Assembly: GCA_964605665.1 (NCBI GenBank)
Contig: CAZSDP010000017.1
Coordinates: 35,499 to 99,498, forward strand
Origin: CAZSDP01 sp964605665
Lineage (GTDB): Bacteria; Planctomycetota; UBA8108; UBA1146
DNA length: 64,000 bases
Reading direction: 5' to 3'
Positions within the stretch are counted from its first letter, which is position 1; each line of letters opens with the position of its first letter. A program made the translations under genes and the position numbers. This document shows positions 9,322 through 17,808 of this stretch, in pieces. Under the pieces are notes generated by a model that was not told the DNA's origin, searched no databases, and saw only the letters and a program-made list of their open reading frames with translations.

Positions 9322-9745
9322 TGCGTCACGTGGGGAGAGGTCTGCAGCCTCTGTGTCGTTCCTATAATTGCTACGGCAAGTTGTTGCTCTCGAGTTGCTA
9401 TAGACTAGGATGCTGAACAGTCGCCGGTCTGCCACCCGCCGGCCTTTTCCGAGGAGTCAAAACTTGGAACAAATCGCCAAGTTTCATCGGTCGAGTTTCC
9501 ATTGGACAGTGAGCCTACTTCGTTCGGAGTTCTGCGCTCGATCATTCCTAAATGCGATCAACATTTCGCGACCACTAGCATGTTCATCGGATGACGTTCA
9601 ATGGCTCAAAGGAGCGATCGAGCGCTAGAGGCTCTGGCGTCTGGAATGCAGAATCAGCGCGGTGCTGAGCGCCGTTTCTCGATTTGAACCATGCCTCTCG
9701 GTACGGACTTCCACTTCTCCAGTTCTAGATAAGAGGTGAGCGAAT
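9322..9745. other. Intergenic stretch, 424 bp, nothing recognised
   Basis: It separates the CHAD gene from the small membrane-anchored gene at 9746. A 72-codon open frame at 9410-9628 has no ribosome site and no protein-like pattern, so I do not call it. A small hairpin (agagg/cctct around a CTGCAG core, just after the CHAD stop) may be a weak terminator. A promoter for the next genes is expected, but no clear -35/-10 pair stands out. Confidence 0.5.
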
Positions 9746-10282
9746 ATGGGCCCAAAAGTTCTTGTTGCCTTTCTCTTGGTGATAGCAGTCTCGGTGTTCA
9801 TTTTTCTTTCTCAACGTCCGATAGCTGGGACGCAAGTCAAGAGCCTTGGCGAATACACACACGTCGATATCGATCGTAATGCGGTCAGACAAGTGAAGAT
9901 TCAAGTCACTCGGTTCGGAGAACCACCACTCGCTGGTGATTCGGACGAACCTGCAGAGGCCGTTCATTCATTAACGATTTTTGGACCTGCCCAACAGATC
10001 TTGGAACCCTGGACTGAGATCACGGCTCAATTCGATAATCTGACATTGAATCAGCTCAACGGCACTTCGTGGCGGGTACCTAAAGAGGCTCGAGTTGTGT
10101 ACCTCACTGCGCAAGGGAACTGGGAGTGGAGGGATCAGGGTTTTCCAGAGCTTGTTGACGTTAGTTTGCCCAAGGGTCCAGACTCTATGGAAGCGACTCT
10201 ACCGCAGGTTCTTCGAGCGGAGTTTCCGTCTCAAGCCACCTTGATTGATGCTGCCTTTCCGAAGGAAGAGGGGTCCCCTTGA
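9746..10282 (+). CDS. Membrane-anchored protein of unknown function, first of a pair
   Basis: 178 residues, not recognised. ATG 9746 has AAGAGGTGA just upstream. Residues 4-22 (VLVAFLLVIAVSVFIFL) form one transmembrane anchor. The rest is soluble and probably periplasmic, with predicted strands such as HVDIDRNAVRQVKIQV, SWRVPKEARVVYLTA and WEWRDQGF. There is no cysteine or clear enzyme motif. The stop overlaps the TTG start of the next gene (TTGA at 10279-10282), so the two are cotranscribed and translationally coupled. They are likely partners in one envelope task that cannot be named. Confidence 0.75.
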   Translation: MGPKVLVAFLLVIAVSVFIFLSQRPIAGTQVKSLGEYTHVDIDRNAVRQVKIQVTRFGEPPLAGDSDEPAEAVHSLTIFGPAQQILEPWTEITAQFDNLTLNQLNGTSWRVPKEARVVYLTAQGNWEWRDQGFPELVDVSLPKGPDSMEATLPQVLRAEFPSQATLIDAAFPKEEGSP

Positions 10283-10839
10283 AGCCGGATCTCCCAGCCG
10301 TCGTGCTGGTTGCGATCATCGCTCTGATCTTCTCGTTGAGTGTATCGACCACCCGAGTCTCCTCTTTTGTTTGGGTTCGATCAGGGAGTGATGAGGAAGC
10401 TCGAAGGCAAGAACTACTCAGTTTTATCGCTACTCATGACTGGCGGGGAGAATTGAAACGAGTCGGAATTGAGTTGCCAACGAAGACGTACGATCAGATC
10501 GTCGCGGTGCTCACTTCTAGGGGAGAACCGCTTGATTCCAGCACATCGATTCATTTTGTGTTTCGATTGAGCCATACCGGACTGACTTTTGTCGCATCGA
10601 AGCGTGATGAGGCGCAGCGGGCGATTGCACTGATAGAAGCTCGATCCAAGTTTCAGGCAGCCCTCATCGATTCGGCTGCGGTGGAAGACCCTGCGGTACG
10701 TCGGCAGTTGATTTGGGATCTATACGCATGGGGGTTCGATGACGACCTTCGCACTGCTCTCGCGGCGCGGACTCCGGAAGAGTCAGATCCAGAGACGAAA
10801 GCACTTTGTGAGTTGATCCTGGAGAAGCTGCAGCCTTAG
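10279..10839 (+). CDS. Membrane-anchored protein of unknown function, second of a pair
   Basis: 186 residues, not recognised. TTG start at 10279, overlapping the previous stop, with AGGAAGAGG about 10 nt upstream. Residues 5-25 (LPAVVLVAIIALIFSLSVS) are a transmembrane anchor. The remainder is mostly helical and charged (DEEARRQELLSFIATHDW, AQRAIALIEARSKFQAALID, VRRQLIWDLYAWGFDDDLRTAL). The later part, with its short paired helices, resembles a repeat or HEAT-like scaffold more than an enzyme, but this is only an impression. It ends 14 bp before the stop of the convergent DinB-like gene. Confidence 0.75.
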   Translation: MKPDLPAVVLVAIIALIFSLSVSTTRVSSFVWVRSGSDEEARRQELLSFIATHDWRGELKRVGIELPTKTYDQIVAVLTSRGEPLDSSTSIHFVFRLSHTGLTFVASKRDEAQRAIALIEARSKFQAALIDSAAVEDPAVRRQLIWDLYAWGFDDDLRTALAARTPEESDPETKALCELILEKLQP

Positions 10840-10852
10840 TTTGCTGCGATCG

Positions 10853-11338
10853 TCACACGCCCCATTCCCAGATTCCATGAGTAACAACCTCGGGGATCTC
10901 GACGCCGTTTTGACCGAGGATCGCCAAAATCTGTCCGCGGTGATGGGCATCGTGCGCGATGAGATGAGCGAGAAGAACGGAAACTTTCTGTTGTCCTTCC
11001 AGCACTGAATTGGCGTCAGCTAGCTCTGCTTCGAGATAATTGATCACGCAATTGGCGGATTCTTCGAGGGCCGCAGCTAATGCATCTCGAGATTCGGTAT
11101 CGGTAGCGGAGAGTGGTTCCAATTCGGAGATGAACTCTTGTCCGCTATGAAGTTCGAGTTGCTTGATTCGAACTTCGATGATGTGGGCGAAAATTTCTCC
11201 AATCGAACGAGCACTCGGCACCTGTCGCAAGAGTAAGGTGACGAGGTCGATTGCTGAGAGAATCGCTTGGGTGTGTTGATCACTACGGTAAAACACGACA
11301 GAGAGAGCTGAGTTACTCTCAGTTGGTTTACCAGACAT
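10853..11338 (-). CDS. DinB-like / DUF664 four-helix protein
   Basis: 161 residues from ATG 11338. The frame runs on to a GTG at 11395, but that part lies inside the upstream gene, and the DinB fold begins right after 11338 (ALSVVFYRSDQHTQAILSAI). Three metal-ligand type histidines fit the DinB/YfiT bundle: IFAHIIE in helix 2 and HDAHHRGQ near the end. RSIGEIFAH is typical. Known family: metal-binding bundles that act as thiol-dependent transferases or have unknown function. It overlaps the sugar isomerase-like gene by 11 bp and is probably translated from the same message. Ribosome site weak. Confidence 0.8.
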   Translation of the reverse strand: MSGKPTESNSALSVVFYRSDQHTQAILSAIDLVTLLLRQVPSARSIGEIFAHIIEVRIKQLELHSGQEFISELEPLSATDTESRDALAAALEESANCVINYLEAELADANSVLEGQQKVSVLLAHLIAHDAHHRGQILAILGQNGVEIPEVVTHGIWEWGV

Positions 11339-12242
11339 CGGCTGCTCTGACTCGCTGGACAGCCATTTCTTCGCCGTTGCGAGGACGACACTCAAGACCT
11401 ACTGCGCCTCGATAGCCAAGATCCCAAGCTTCCTTGAGAACTCGATTGTAGTGAATCTCCCCAGTTCCCGGTTCAAACCGACCGGGATGATCCGCGAGTT
11501 GCAAATATCCGATCTGATCGAACCCATCTCGCATACGACCACACAAATCGCCTTCGCTGATTTGCATGTGATAGAGGTCCCAATTCAACTTCACCATCGG
11601 TGAGTCAACTTGACGACAGATCTCTACAGCTTCGGGGCTTCCGTATAAACAATGGCCTTTGTGGTCGACTCGAATGTTCATCGGTTCGAGAATCAACATC
11701 ACCTGATTCTCTTCAGCGATCGGCGCTGCGAGACGAAGGCCATCGATAATATTCTGATGCATTTCTGCCGGAGTCATTCCAGGTTGATCATTTCCCCCTA
11801 CCACAGTCATCTTCGAGCAATTGAGCTGATGAGCGGTCGCGCAGCTCGCTTCAATCTCTTTGACGAACTTCTGGTGATTCTTGGGGTTGTTCAAGCCGGG
11901 CACAAAGCCCCAAGCGGTGAACTGCGCTATTTCGATATCGAGACTCTTGCACAATTCAGCAATCTCAGCGAGAGGCTTCCCCCTCCAAGGCCAGAATTCC
12001 ACCGTTGAAAATCCCGCCTTCTTCGCCTCGCGAATGCGATCGAGGAATGGTAAGCGCGTCCACCACATTTCGAGATTTACGGCGAAGCGAGTCTTACCCG
12101 GTTCTGGGACCATGGAAGAGTCATCCATTCGAGGTGCGCTCGTGCTGTTTTCAGCGGCTGAGGCATTGGACGAGCCTGGGATGGCGGCGCCGACAGCTGC
12201 GGTCCCCGCGGCGGCAATAAAGGTACGTCGATCGATGGACAT
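11328..12242 (-). CDS. Tat-exported sugar phosphate isomerase/epimerase, hydroxypyruvate isomerase-like
   Basis: 304 residues. The N-terminus has a twin-arginine signal, DRRTFIAAAG followed by a small-residue stretch, with cleavage likely after SNASA near residue 28. The remainder is an AP endonuclease 2-type TIM barrel (xylose-isomerase-like). Metal-ligand segments: ILEPMNIR, VKLNWDLYHMQ, YLQLADHPGR, GEIHYNRVL and VGLECRP. Those last three resemble hydroxypyruvate isomerase (Hyi). Planctomycetes carry many exported copies of this family, and most have no proven substrate. It is divergent from the metalloprotease gene at 12399 and overlaps the DinB-like gene downstream. Confidence 0.88.
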   Translation of the reverse strand: MSIDRRTFIAAAGTAAVGAAIPGSSNASAAENSTSAPRMDDSSMVPEPGKTRFAVNLEMWWTRLPFLDRIREAKKAGFSTVEFWPWRGKPLAEIAELCKSLDIEIAQFTAWGFVPGLNNPKNHQKFVKEIEASCATAHQLNCSKMTVVGGNDQPGMTPAEMHQNIIDGLRLAAPIAEENQVMLILEPMNIRVDHKGHCLYGSPEAVEICRQVDSPMVKLNWDLYHMQISEGDLCGRMRDGFDQIGYLQLADHPGRFEPGTGEIHYNRVLKEAWDLGYRGAVGLECRPRNGEEMAVQRVRAADVW

Positions 12243-12398
12243 GATCTTTCTCCCTCTCGTGCTGAGGCGGGCAGTCTGGAGCCGCCAGCGGATCTAGGGT
12301 ACAGGGTCTGCAGATATACTGACATGGTTCCTGGTCATTGCACGACCCATGACCGATCACCTTGGCTAAACTACTCTCTTCCAGCGAAGGGAGTATCG

Positions 12399-14864
12399 AT
12401 GACTTCATCTCGTCCAGATCATTCGCTTGTGATCTACATACTGCTGACTTCATTGTGTTTTGGGTCCGGTTGCGCCTCGATCGATCGCTCGCAATCGATC
12501 AAAACTCAGGATAAGGGTGTTGATCGAGAGTCGATTTCGATTCGAACCGCATCCTTGGACCGCTTGGACGGTTTTCTGGTTATCTACCGTGACCAAGAAC
12601 TCGGGACAGTTTGGCTCGAGCTTCCGGCACCAGACGAGTCGGGAGTTTGTCTCGAGTTCTTGCTGAATCATGGACTTCGTCGTGGTCTTGGCTCGAATCC
12701 GATCGGTCTCGATCGCGGGCAGCTTCGAGGTGGTTCGGTGATCCAAGTTCGCCGGGTTGGCAAAAGGGTGCTCTTCGAGAGGCCGAATCTATCGTATCGA
12801 GCACCCAGAGGAACTGTGGCGGAGCAGCGAGCTGCTCGAGAGTCTTTTGCAACCTCCGTGATTTGGGGCACCGATGCGGCAGTGGTCGATACCGATGGCC
12901 GATCGCTCATCGATCTCAAAGGGTTTCTTGTCCGTGACGGGCACTCTGTTGTTTCCACCCTCAAAGACACTGGGCAGGGGGTATTTCGACTCGACCCTCA
13001 GCGAAGTGCGGTAGAGCTGTCTGAAGTTCTGGCGTTTCCAGACAATGTTGAGTTGGAAGCGAGTTTGACCTTCTCTGGAAATTCCCCGGGTCGGCATGTG
13101 CGAAACACGGTTCCAGATCCGACTTCAATTACACTAGTTCAGCATCTCTCCTTTGTACGATTACCCGATGATCAGTATCGACCTCGCCTTTTTGATCCAC
13201 GTCTTGGAACTTTCTCAGTGGGATACCTCGATTACTCTGCGCCGTTGAGTTCATCCCTCGACGTTCGATTTGCGACGAGACATAGACTTTCCTCTGGGAA
13301 ACCTCTGATCTACTACGTTGATAGTGGAGCCCCAGAACCAATACGAACCGCATTGGTCGAAGGCGCGCGCTGGTGGGAACGCGCGTTTCGTGAGGCCGGT
13401 TTTCCAGGGGTGTTCCAGGTAGAAGTTCTTCCTGAAGGGGTCCACCCTTTGGATGTTCGATATAACGTTATTCAGTGGGTTCATCGATCAACGCGTGGAT
13501 GGTCATACGGAGCGAGTATCACCGATCCGAGAACGGGTGAGATTATCAAGGGTCATGTATCGCTCGGTTCCCTTCGGGTTCGACAAGATCGCTTACTCTT
13601 TGAGGGGCTCGCGGGAATCACTCAAACCGGTACTGGAAGCCCAGATGACCCGATAGAGCTGGCCCTCGCGCGAATTCGACAGCTGTCTGCACATGAGGTG
13701 GGCCACACTCTTGGCCTGGCTCACAATTTCGCGGCGAGTACGCAGAACCGTGCCTCCGTGATGGACTACCCCGCTCCCGATGTTCGACTTGGAGATAATG
13801 GGAAACTGGACTTCTCTCAAGCATATGGAGTCGGTGTTGGTGAATGGGATCGACATGTGATTCGCTGGCTCTACTCGGAAGCTGCAACGGAAGCGGATGA
13901 GCCTCAACTGCTCAGAGATATTGTCGATGATGGATTTTCGCGAGGGTTCGTCTACTTGACCGATGCCGATTCGCGAAATCCGGGTGCATGCGATCCTCGC
14001 GGTAGTCTTTGGGACAATGGAGAAGATGCTGTAGAAGGTCTTAGAGTTGCGATTGCTGTTAGAGCTAGAGCACTCGCCCAGTTTGGTGATGGAAACTTAC
14101 ACGTCGGTCAGCCGCGCACTCGACTCACCGAAGTCTTCGTTCCGGTATATTTTCATCATCGGTATCAGCTCGAGGCAGCCACAAAAACCATCGGTGGGCT
14201 AGAGTACGAGCACTCGTTACTTGGTGATCGAAGTTCGCTTCCACGTCCAATCACGCGAGAAAGGCAGCTTGCTGCATTCGAAGTATTGCTTTCCACGCTT
14301 GAGCCGGATTTTCTTGAGATACCAGCGAGCGTCGTTCAGAGATTGGTTCCGAGGGCTCCAGGGTCTCCAAGCAATCGTGAACTCCTCGATTCAAACTCCG
14401 CCCCAGTCTTTGACACGTTAGGGGCTGCTGCGACGCTCGCAGATCTTACAGTCCAGGGCTTACTTGTATCGGAGAGGTTGGCTCGGACCATTGAAACGGA
14501 AGGGATCACACTCGAGGAGATCCTCGGATCTCTGAGGAGGTTTGTTTCTAGAACCTTTGTCGACCCCGACGGCGATGCGGAACTTGTTCGAGTTGTCGCG
14601 AGGGTCATTGTCGAAGCGATGATGAACCGCGCGAGCACTTCCGGAGTATCACCAATAGTGCGAGAAGCGATCGACGCCAATCTCGAGGCGGTGTTGGTGC
14701 AAGCGAAGAACGCAGCGGTGACGGATCCGCGGCAGATAGCACTTACCTCAACTTTGATCCGAGATCTAGAACGTCATCTGGCGAGGGCTCCCAGTGAGCG
14801 TTTGGGTCGTACACCTGCCGCTGCACCACCTCCGGGGAGTCCGATCGGTTGTGGGTGTGAATGA
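12399..14864 (+). CDS. Zinc-dependent metalloprotease lipoprotein (DUF5117/DUF4953-like)
   Basis: 821 residues. The start at ATG 12399 is chosen because GAAGGGAG lies upstream and a lipoprotein signal follows directly, with lipobox FGSGC; an upstream ATG at 12324 would hide it. Residues 60-250 match the DUF5117-type N-terminal region (LGTVWLELP, GLGSNPIGLDRGQL). Residues about 300-520 hold the metzincin-like catalytic core: HEVGHTLGLAHNFAAS gives HExxHxxGxxH, and SVMDYPAP gives the Met-turn. A helical C-terminal region follows. Role: cell-surface zinc peptidase; substrate unknown. It ends with a short Gly/Cys tail (GCGCE). Convergent with the phosphodiesterase-like gene, only 27 bp away. Confidence 0.88.
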   Translation: MTSSRPDHSLVIYILLTSLCFGSGCASIDRSQSIKTQDKGVDRESISIRTASLDRLDGFLVIYRDQELGTVWLELPAPDESGVCLEFLLNHGLRRGLGSNPIGLDRGQLRGGSVIQVRRVGKRVLFERPNLSYRAPRGTVAEQRAARESFATSVIWGTDAAVVDTDGRSLIDLKGFLVRDGHSVVSTLKDTGQGVFRLDPQRSAVELSEVLAFPDNVELEASLTFSGNSPGRHVRNTVPDPTSITLVQHLSFVRLPDDQYRPRLFDPRLGTFSVGYLDYSAPLSSSLDVRFATRHRLSSGKPLIYYVDSGAPEPIRTALVEGARWWERAFREAGFPGVFQVEVLPEGVHPLDVRYNVIQWVHRSTRGWSYGASITDPRTGEIIKGHVSLGSLRVRQDRLLFEGLAGITQTGTGSPDDPIELALARIRQLSAHEVGHTLGLAHNFAASTQNRASVMDYPAPDVRLGDNGKLDFSQAYGVGVGEWDRHVIRWLYSEAATEADEPQLLRDIVDDGFSRGFVYLTDADSRNPGACDPRGSLWDNGEDAVEGLRVAIAVRARALAQFGDGNLHVGQPRTRLTEVFVPVYFHHRYQLEAATKTIGGLEYEHSLLGDRSSLPRPITRERQLAAFEVLLSTLEPDFLEIPASVVQRLVPRAPGSPSNRELLDSNSAPVFDTLGAAATLADLTVQGLLVSERLARTIETEGITLEEILGSLRRFVSRTFVDPDGDAELVRVVARVIVEAMMNRASTSGVSPIVREAIDANLEAVLVQAKNAAVTDPRQIALTSTLIRDLERHLARAPSERLGRTPAAAPPPGSPIGCGCE

Positions 14865-14891
14865 GGTTTTTCTTGAAATTGCCGGGGTGCG

Positions 14892-15662
14892 TTAGATCTC
14901 GTAGACCTTGTCCGGTTCCATAACGATGATTTGATCGAGCCCGGCTTCATCCAATTCCGCGATAATCTGGCTGCGGTGCGTTGCCTTGATATGAAGCGCA
15001 AAGATCTGAGGATGACCCTTGAGCTTCTTTATCTCTTCAGAAAAGAGCTTCGGGGTCAGATGTTTTGCTGCGTCTGCTAGCCAAGAGAGTTCTTCTGGAA
15101 AACTCGCTTCAAGAAACACCGCTTTCAAGTGCGGGAGGGCATTCGCGTGAGTCCAGAGCGACTCGCAGGGGCCGGTGTCTGTAGCGATGACCGCTGCGCT
15201 GGTGCCGTCATCGACAATAAATGCCACCGTTGGAACGACGTGATCCACCGAAATTGGAGTGACTGTTAGGCCGTCGACATGAACCGGACTGTTTGGCTCT
15301 AGCCGTTTTAGAGTGAGGAGTCGTTGTGGCCCCTCATCGGAGATTCGGAAGAAGTCCGGCCAGGTGCGGTCGTTGAACATGTCTTCTCGAAGTGCTGTTT
15401 CTACTTCGGCACTTGCATAGACCAAAACCCCTTCAGGATGAACCCCAAAGACATTGTCGAGCAATGTCGGCAGAGATGCGGTGTGGTCAATATGAGAGTG
15501 CGAGATGAACACATGTCGGATCTTCTTTTGGAGATCGATCTCGTTATGAAAGCCGATAGATCCAGCATCAAGGCACACAGTGTCGTTAACACAGATCGAC
15601 GTGAGGAATTGCGGAGAGGACCCACCTGAGCCGACGGCAGAAGAGATCAACTCGATTTTCAC
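14892..15662 (-). CDS. Metallo-beta-lactamase fold hydrolase, class II cyclic nucleotide phosphodiesterase-like
   Basis: 256 residues. Of two GTG codons, 15662 is preferred: AGGAG sits 5 nt before it, while for 15668 it would touch the start. The metal-binding motif HSHIDHTASLP (HxHxDH with SLP) is the form seen in class II cAMP phosphodiesterases (CpdP/PDE1 type). Later ligands are ATDTGP (aspartate) and a late histidine in LHIKATH. The fold starts GSGGSSPQFLTSICVNDTVCLDAGSIGF. The next gene upstream on the same strand has a cyclic-nucleotide-binding fold, which supports a cyclic nucleotide role. A different phosphodiester substrate cannot be excluded. Confidence 0.85.
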   Translation of the reverse strand: MKIELISSAVGSGGSSPQFLTSICVNDTVCLDAGSIGFHNEIDLQKKIRHVFISHSHIDHTASLPTLLDNVFGVHPEGVLVYASAEVETALREDMFNDRTWPDFFRISDEGPQRLLTLKRLEPNSPVHVDGLTVTPISVDHVVPTVAFIVDDGTSAAVIATDTGPCESLWTHANALPHLKAVFLEASFPEELSWLADAAKHLTPKLFSEEIKKLKGHPQIFALHIKATHRSQIIAELDEAGLDQIIVMEPDKVYEI

Positions 15663-15722
15663 AGTCACTCCTGGTGATTGATAAGAGTTTCAACGAATGT
15701 GTAAATCATCAGCAGGGATTTC

Positions 15723-16163
15723 TTAGGAAACGATTTGATCGTCAACTCTTGCAAGACGGCGTGACATCAGTTTTGCAATGTTCAAAGTGACTTTGTGCGC
15801 GACGAGATCACCTGAGTCGAGGAGAGAGTGAAAAGCTTCCTTTGAGAAGTTCTTCAGGCGGCCTGGTTTCCTGCAAATCACGGATGCCGAGCAAACCGTG
15901 TCATCGAAGAGGGACATCTCACCAAAGCTCGTCAGTTCTTCGAGTTGAGCAAGAGACCGACTCTTTTCTTCGGTTTCGCGCACGACTTCAAAGATCCCAG
16001 CACTGATGATGTAGAGGCCATTTCCAGGTCGGCCTTGCTCGACGATGACCTGGTCTTGAATCGTTTCGATGTCTTCTGCATGGTTGAGCAATTGGGCAAT
16101 CTGTAGAGCTTCGAGCCCCTGGAAAATGGGGACAGTAGGGAAGCGTTCGATGATCCGATTCAT
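15723..16163 (-). CDS. Cyclic nucleotide-binding fold protein (cNBD only)
   Basis: 146 residues, one cNMP-binding domain with no DNA-binding domain. ATG 16163 has GAAAGGA 5 nt upstream. Beta-roll features: IFQGLEALQIAQLL, VIVEQGRPGNGLYIISAGIFEVV and SFGEMSLFDD. In cAMP receptors the phosphate-binding cassette reads FGExxLxxxxxRxAxV; here the arginine is replaced by cysteine (DDTVCSASV), so classical cAMP binding is doubtful. It ends with a helix, IAKLMSRRLARVDD. It probably forms a two-gene unit with the phosphodiesterase-like gene 60 bp downstream. Domains like this also occur as stand-alone regulators of partner proteins. Confidence 0.85.
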   Translation of the reverse strand: MNRIIERFPTVPIFQGLEALQIAQLLNHAEDIETIQDQVIVEQGRPGNGLYIISAGIFEVVRETEEKSRSLAQLEELTSFGEMSLFDDTVCSASVICRKPGRLKNFSKEAFHSLLDSGDLVAHKVTLNIAKLMSRRLARVDDQIVS

Positions 16164-16275
16164 GGGGTCCTTTCCCCTTCCAATAGGTCTTGTTGAACTT
16201 GCAGCCTACCGGAGCGGCCGATCAGCCGCAACTTAGGTCCTCCTTCATTACTCGTGAGAGTCTGCGGGGCAAGTC

Positions 16276-16311
16276 CCAGATGTTGCACCGGAGCCAGATG
16301 TTGCAACGGAG
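16276..16311. repeat. 18-bp tandem direct repeat in a divergent promoter region
   Basis: Two adjoining copies (16276-16293 and 16294-16311), identical except for one base, with the unit beginning ccagatgttgca. It lies between the cNBD gene (minus) and the GroES-like gene (plus). It could be an operator pair or a simple duplication. Confidence 0.7.
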
Positions 16312-16407
16312 TTGGTGCCCTAGGCTGCTTTCATCCGGTAGTCTATGATCGTTGCACGTCAAATTCCGAGGAGGAGATTCCGGTCGCCTCGGTCGAAGGG
16401 ATAAGTG

Positions 16408-16824
16408 ATGATCGAGGGAGATCGAAAGCGACTTTTTGTCGTTGGTGACCGTGTTCTCGTGACTCCCGAGCGAGGGGAGGAGCGTACCCGCGTCGGACTC
16501 TATCTTCCGGCATCGGCGGTGGAAAAGACTCCAGTACAGGGTGGAAGAGTCGTCGAGGTTGGTCCAGGAACCCCAGTTCCATCTCCCGCGGACGTGGATG
16601 ATGAACCGTGGAAGCTCCATGAGGCGCGTCCCAATTATGTTCCACTCGAAGCAAAGCCTGGAGACTTTGCGCTCTTTCTGCGTAAGGCAGCAATCGAGAT
16701 CGAGTTCGATGCTACGGAGTATTTGATCGTGCCGCACGGGGCAATACTCTTGCTCGTTCGAGATGGAGAAGTAATTGGGAAAGATGACCCGGCCGAGTTC
16801 CGCGAAGAGGATTTCGAGATATAG
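16408..16824 (+). CDS. GroES-like (Cpn10 family) protein
   Basis: 138 residues from ATG 16408 (AAGGG 7 nt upstream; a GTG at 16405 is adjacent). Cpn10 features: VGDRVLVTPERGEERTRVGLYLP, where the segment after RVLV is the mobile-loop position, then GGRVVEVGPG and later YLIVPHGAILLLV. It is longer than normal GroES (about 96 residues) because of an insertion of roughly 35 residues after VGPGTPVP and a different C-terminal tail. No groL lies beside it. It is probably a divergent paralogue or an assembly factor using the Cpn10 fold, not the main co-chaperonin. The ABC transporter operon follows 52 bp later. Confidence 0.82.
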   Translation: MIEGDRKRLFVVGDRVLVTPERGEERTRVGLYLPASAVEKTPVQGGRVVEVGPGTPVPSPADVDDEPWKLHEARPNYVPLEAKPGDFALFLRKAAIEIEFDATEYLIVPHGAILLLVRDGEVIGKDDPAEFREEDFEI

Positions 16825-16876
16825 AAGATGGCTCAGGAGTCGAGCTCTTGAGCCAAGATCTTGTGAAGGTTGAGAG

Positions 16877-17806
16877 TTGATCAAGATCAGGGGCTTGAAG
16901 AAAGAGTATGCAGCAAAGGTAGCCCTCAGGGGGCTCGATGCGGATGTTGCACCTGGTGAGGTGTGCGGGCTGATCGGGTCAAACGGGGCAGGGAAGACAA
17001 CTCTACTTCGTATTCTCAGCACGACTCTGCGTCCAACCGCCGGCGAAGTCTCTATAGCTGGCTATGACCTTCAGTATGAGGCCCATCAGATTCGCAGCCT
17101 GATCGGATATATGCCAGATAGTCTGTCCACCTACGAAGAGATTCGCGTAGACACATTTCTCGAGTTCTTCGCACATCTTTACGATCTTCCACGAGAAACG
17201 GTGACCCAGACCATCGGTGACATTCTCTCTCTGGTCGATTTGGGGCCACTTCGTCATTCCTTGATTGAGACTCTCTCGCTGGGATCCCGGCAAAGACTTT
17301 CGCTTGGGAGAGTTCTTTTGCACAACCCGGAAGTACTACTTTTGGATGAGCCCGTTTCTGGACTCGACCCAAGAGCTCGGGTGGAGATGCGAGCCCTGCT
17401 CAAGGAGTTGGGTAGCATGGGGAAGTCAGTTTTGATTTCTAGTCATGTTTTAACCGACCTAGTGGATCTCTGTGATCGGCTCTTGATCATCGAGCAGGGA
17501 GAAAAGGTGTTTTCAGGCTCATTTCAGGAGCTCGAAGAGCTGGTTGCAGCAGACTCCCAGATCTCCATCGGGCTCTCGTCGAGACTCGAGGAAGCACAGA
17601 GGTTCCTGTCCGATCAGCGGTATACGAAGTCGGTCAGCTTATCCGGAGATTCAACACTCTTACTCACTCTTTCTGATTCGGAGATCCCGGTCGAGAGAGT
17701 GACCGCCGCACTCGCGGAGGCTGGATATTCAATCACGGAGTTCACACCACTGCACCTCGATTTGGAGGAGGCCTTCCTCAAAATCACTCAGGGAATCGTT
17801 TCATAG
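16877..17806 (+). CDS. ABC transporter ATP-binding protein (ABC-2 type)
   Basis: 309 residues, TTG start at 16877 with GAAGG about 8 nt upstream. Walker A GSNGAGKTT (residues 35-43), Q-loop region around LIGYMPDSLSTYEE, signature LSLGSRQRL (a variant of LSGGQ), and Walker B LLLDEPVSGLDPRA, followed by the switch histidine in LISSHVL. A C-terminal regulatory segment of about 80 residues follows, as in drug/lipid and gliding-type exporters. It forms an operon with the permease, which begins at 17809, 2 bp after this stop. Substrate unknown. Confidence 0.93.
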   Translation: MIKIRGLKKEYAAKVALRGLDADVAPGEVCGLIGSNGAGKTTLLRILSTTLRPTAGEVSIAGYDLQYEAHQIRSLIGYMPDSLSTYEEIRVDTFLEFFAHLYDLPRETVTQTIGDILSLVDLGPLRHSLIETLSLGSRQRLSLGRVLLHNPEVLLLDEPVSGLDPRARVEMRALLKELGSMGKSVLISSHVLTDLVDLCDRLLIIEQGEKVFSGSFQELEELVAADSQISIGLSSRLEEAQRFLSDQRYTKSVSLSGDSTLLLTLSDSEIPVERVTAALAEAGYSITEFTPLHLDLEEAFLKITQGIVS

Positions 17807-17808
17807 TT

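Noticed and set aside
9746..10839. Frameshift splitting one gene into two
   Set aside because: Each frame has its own ribosome site and its own N-terminal membrane helix, so these are two proteins.
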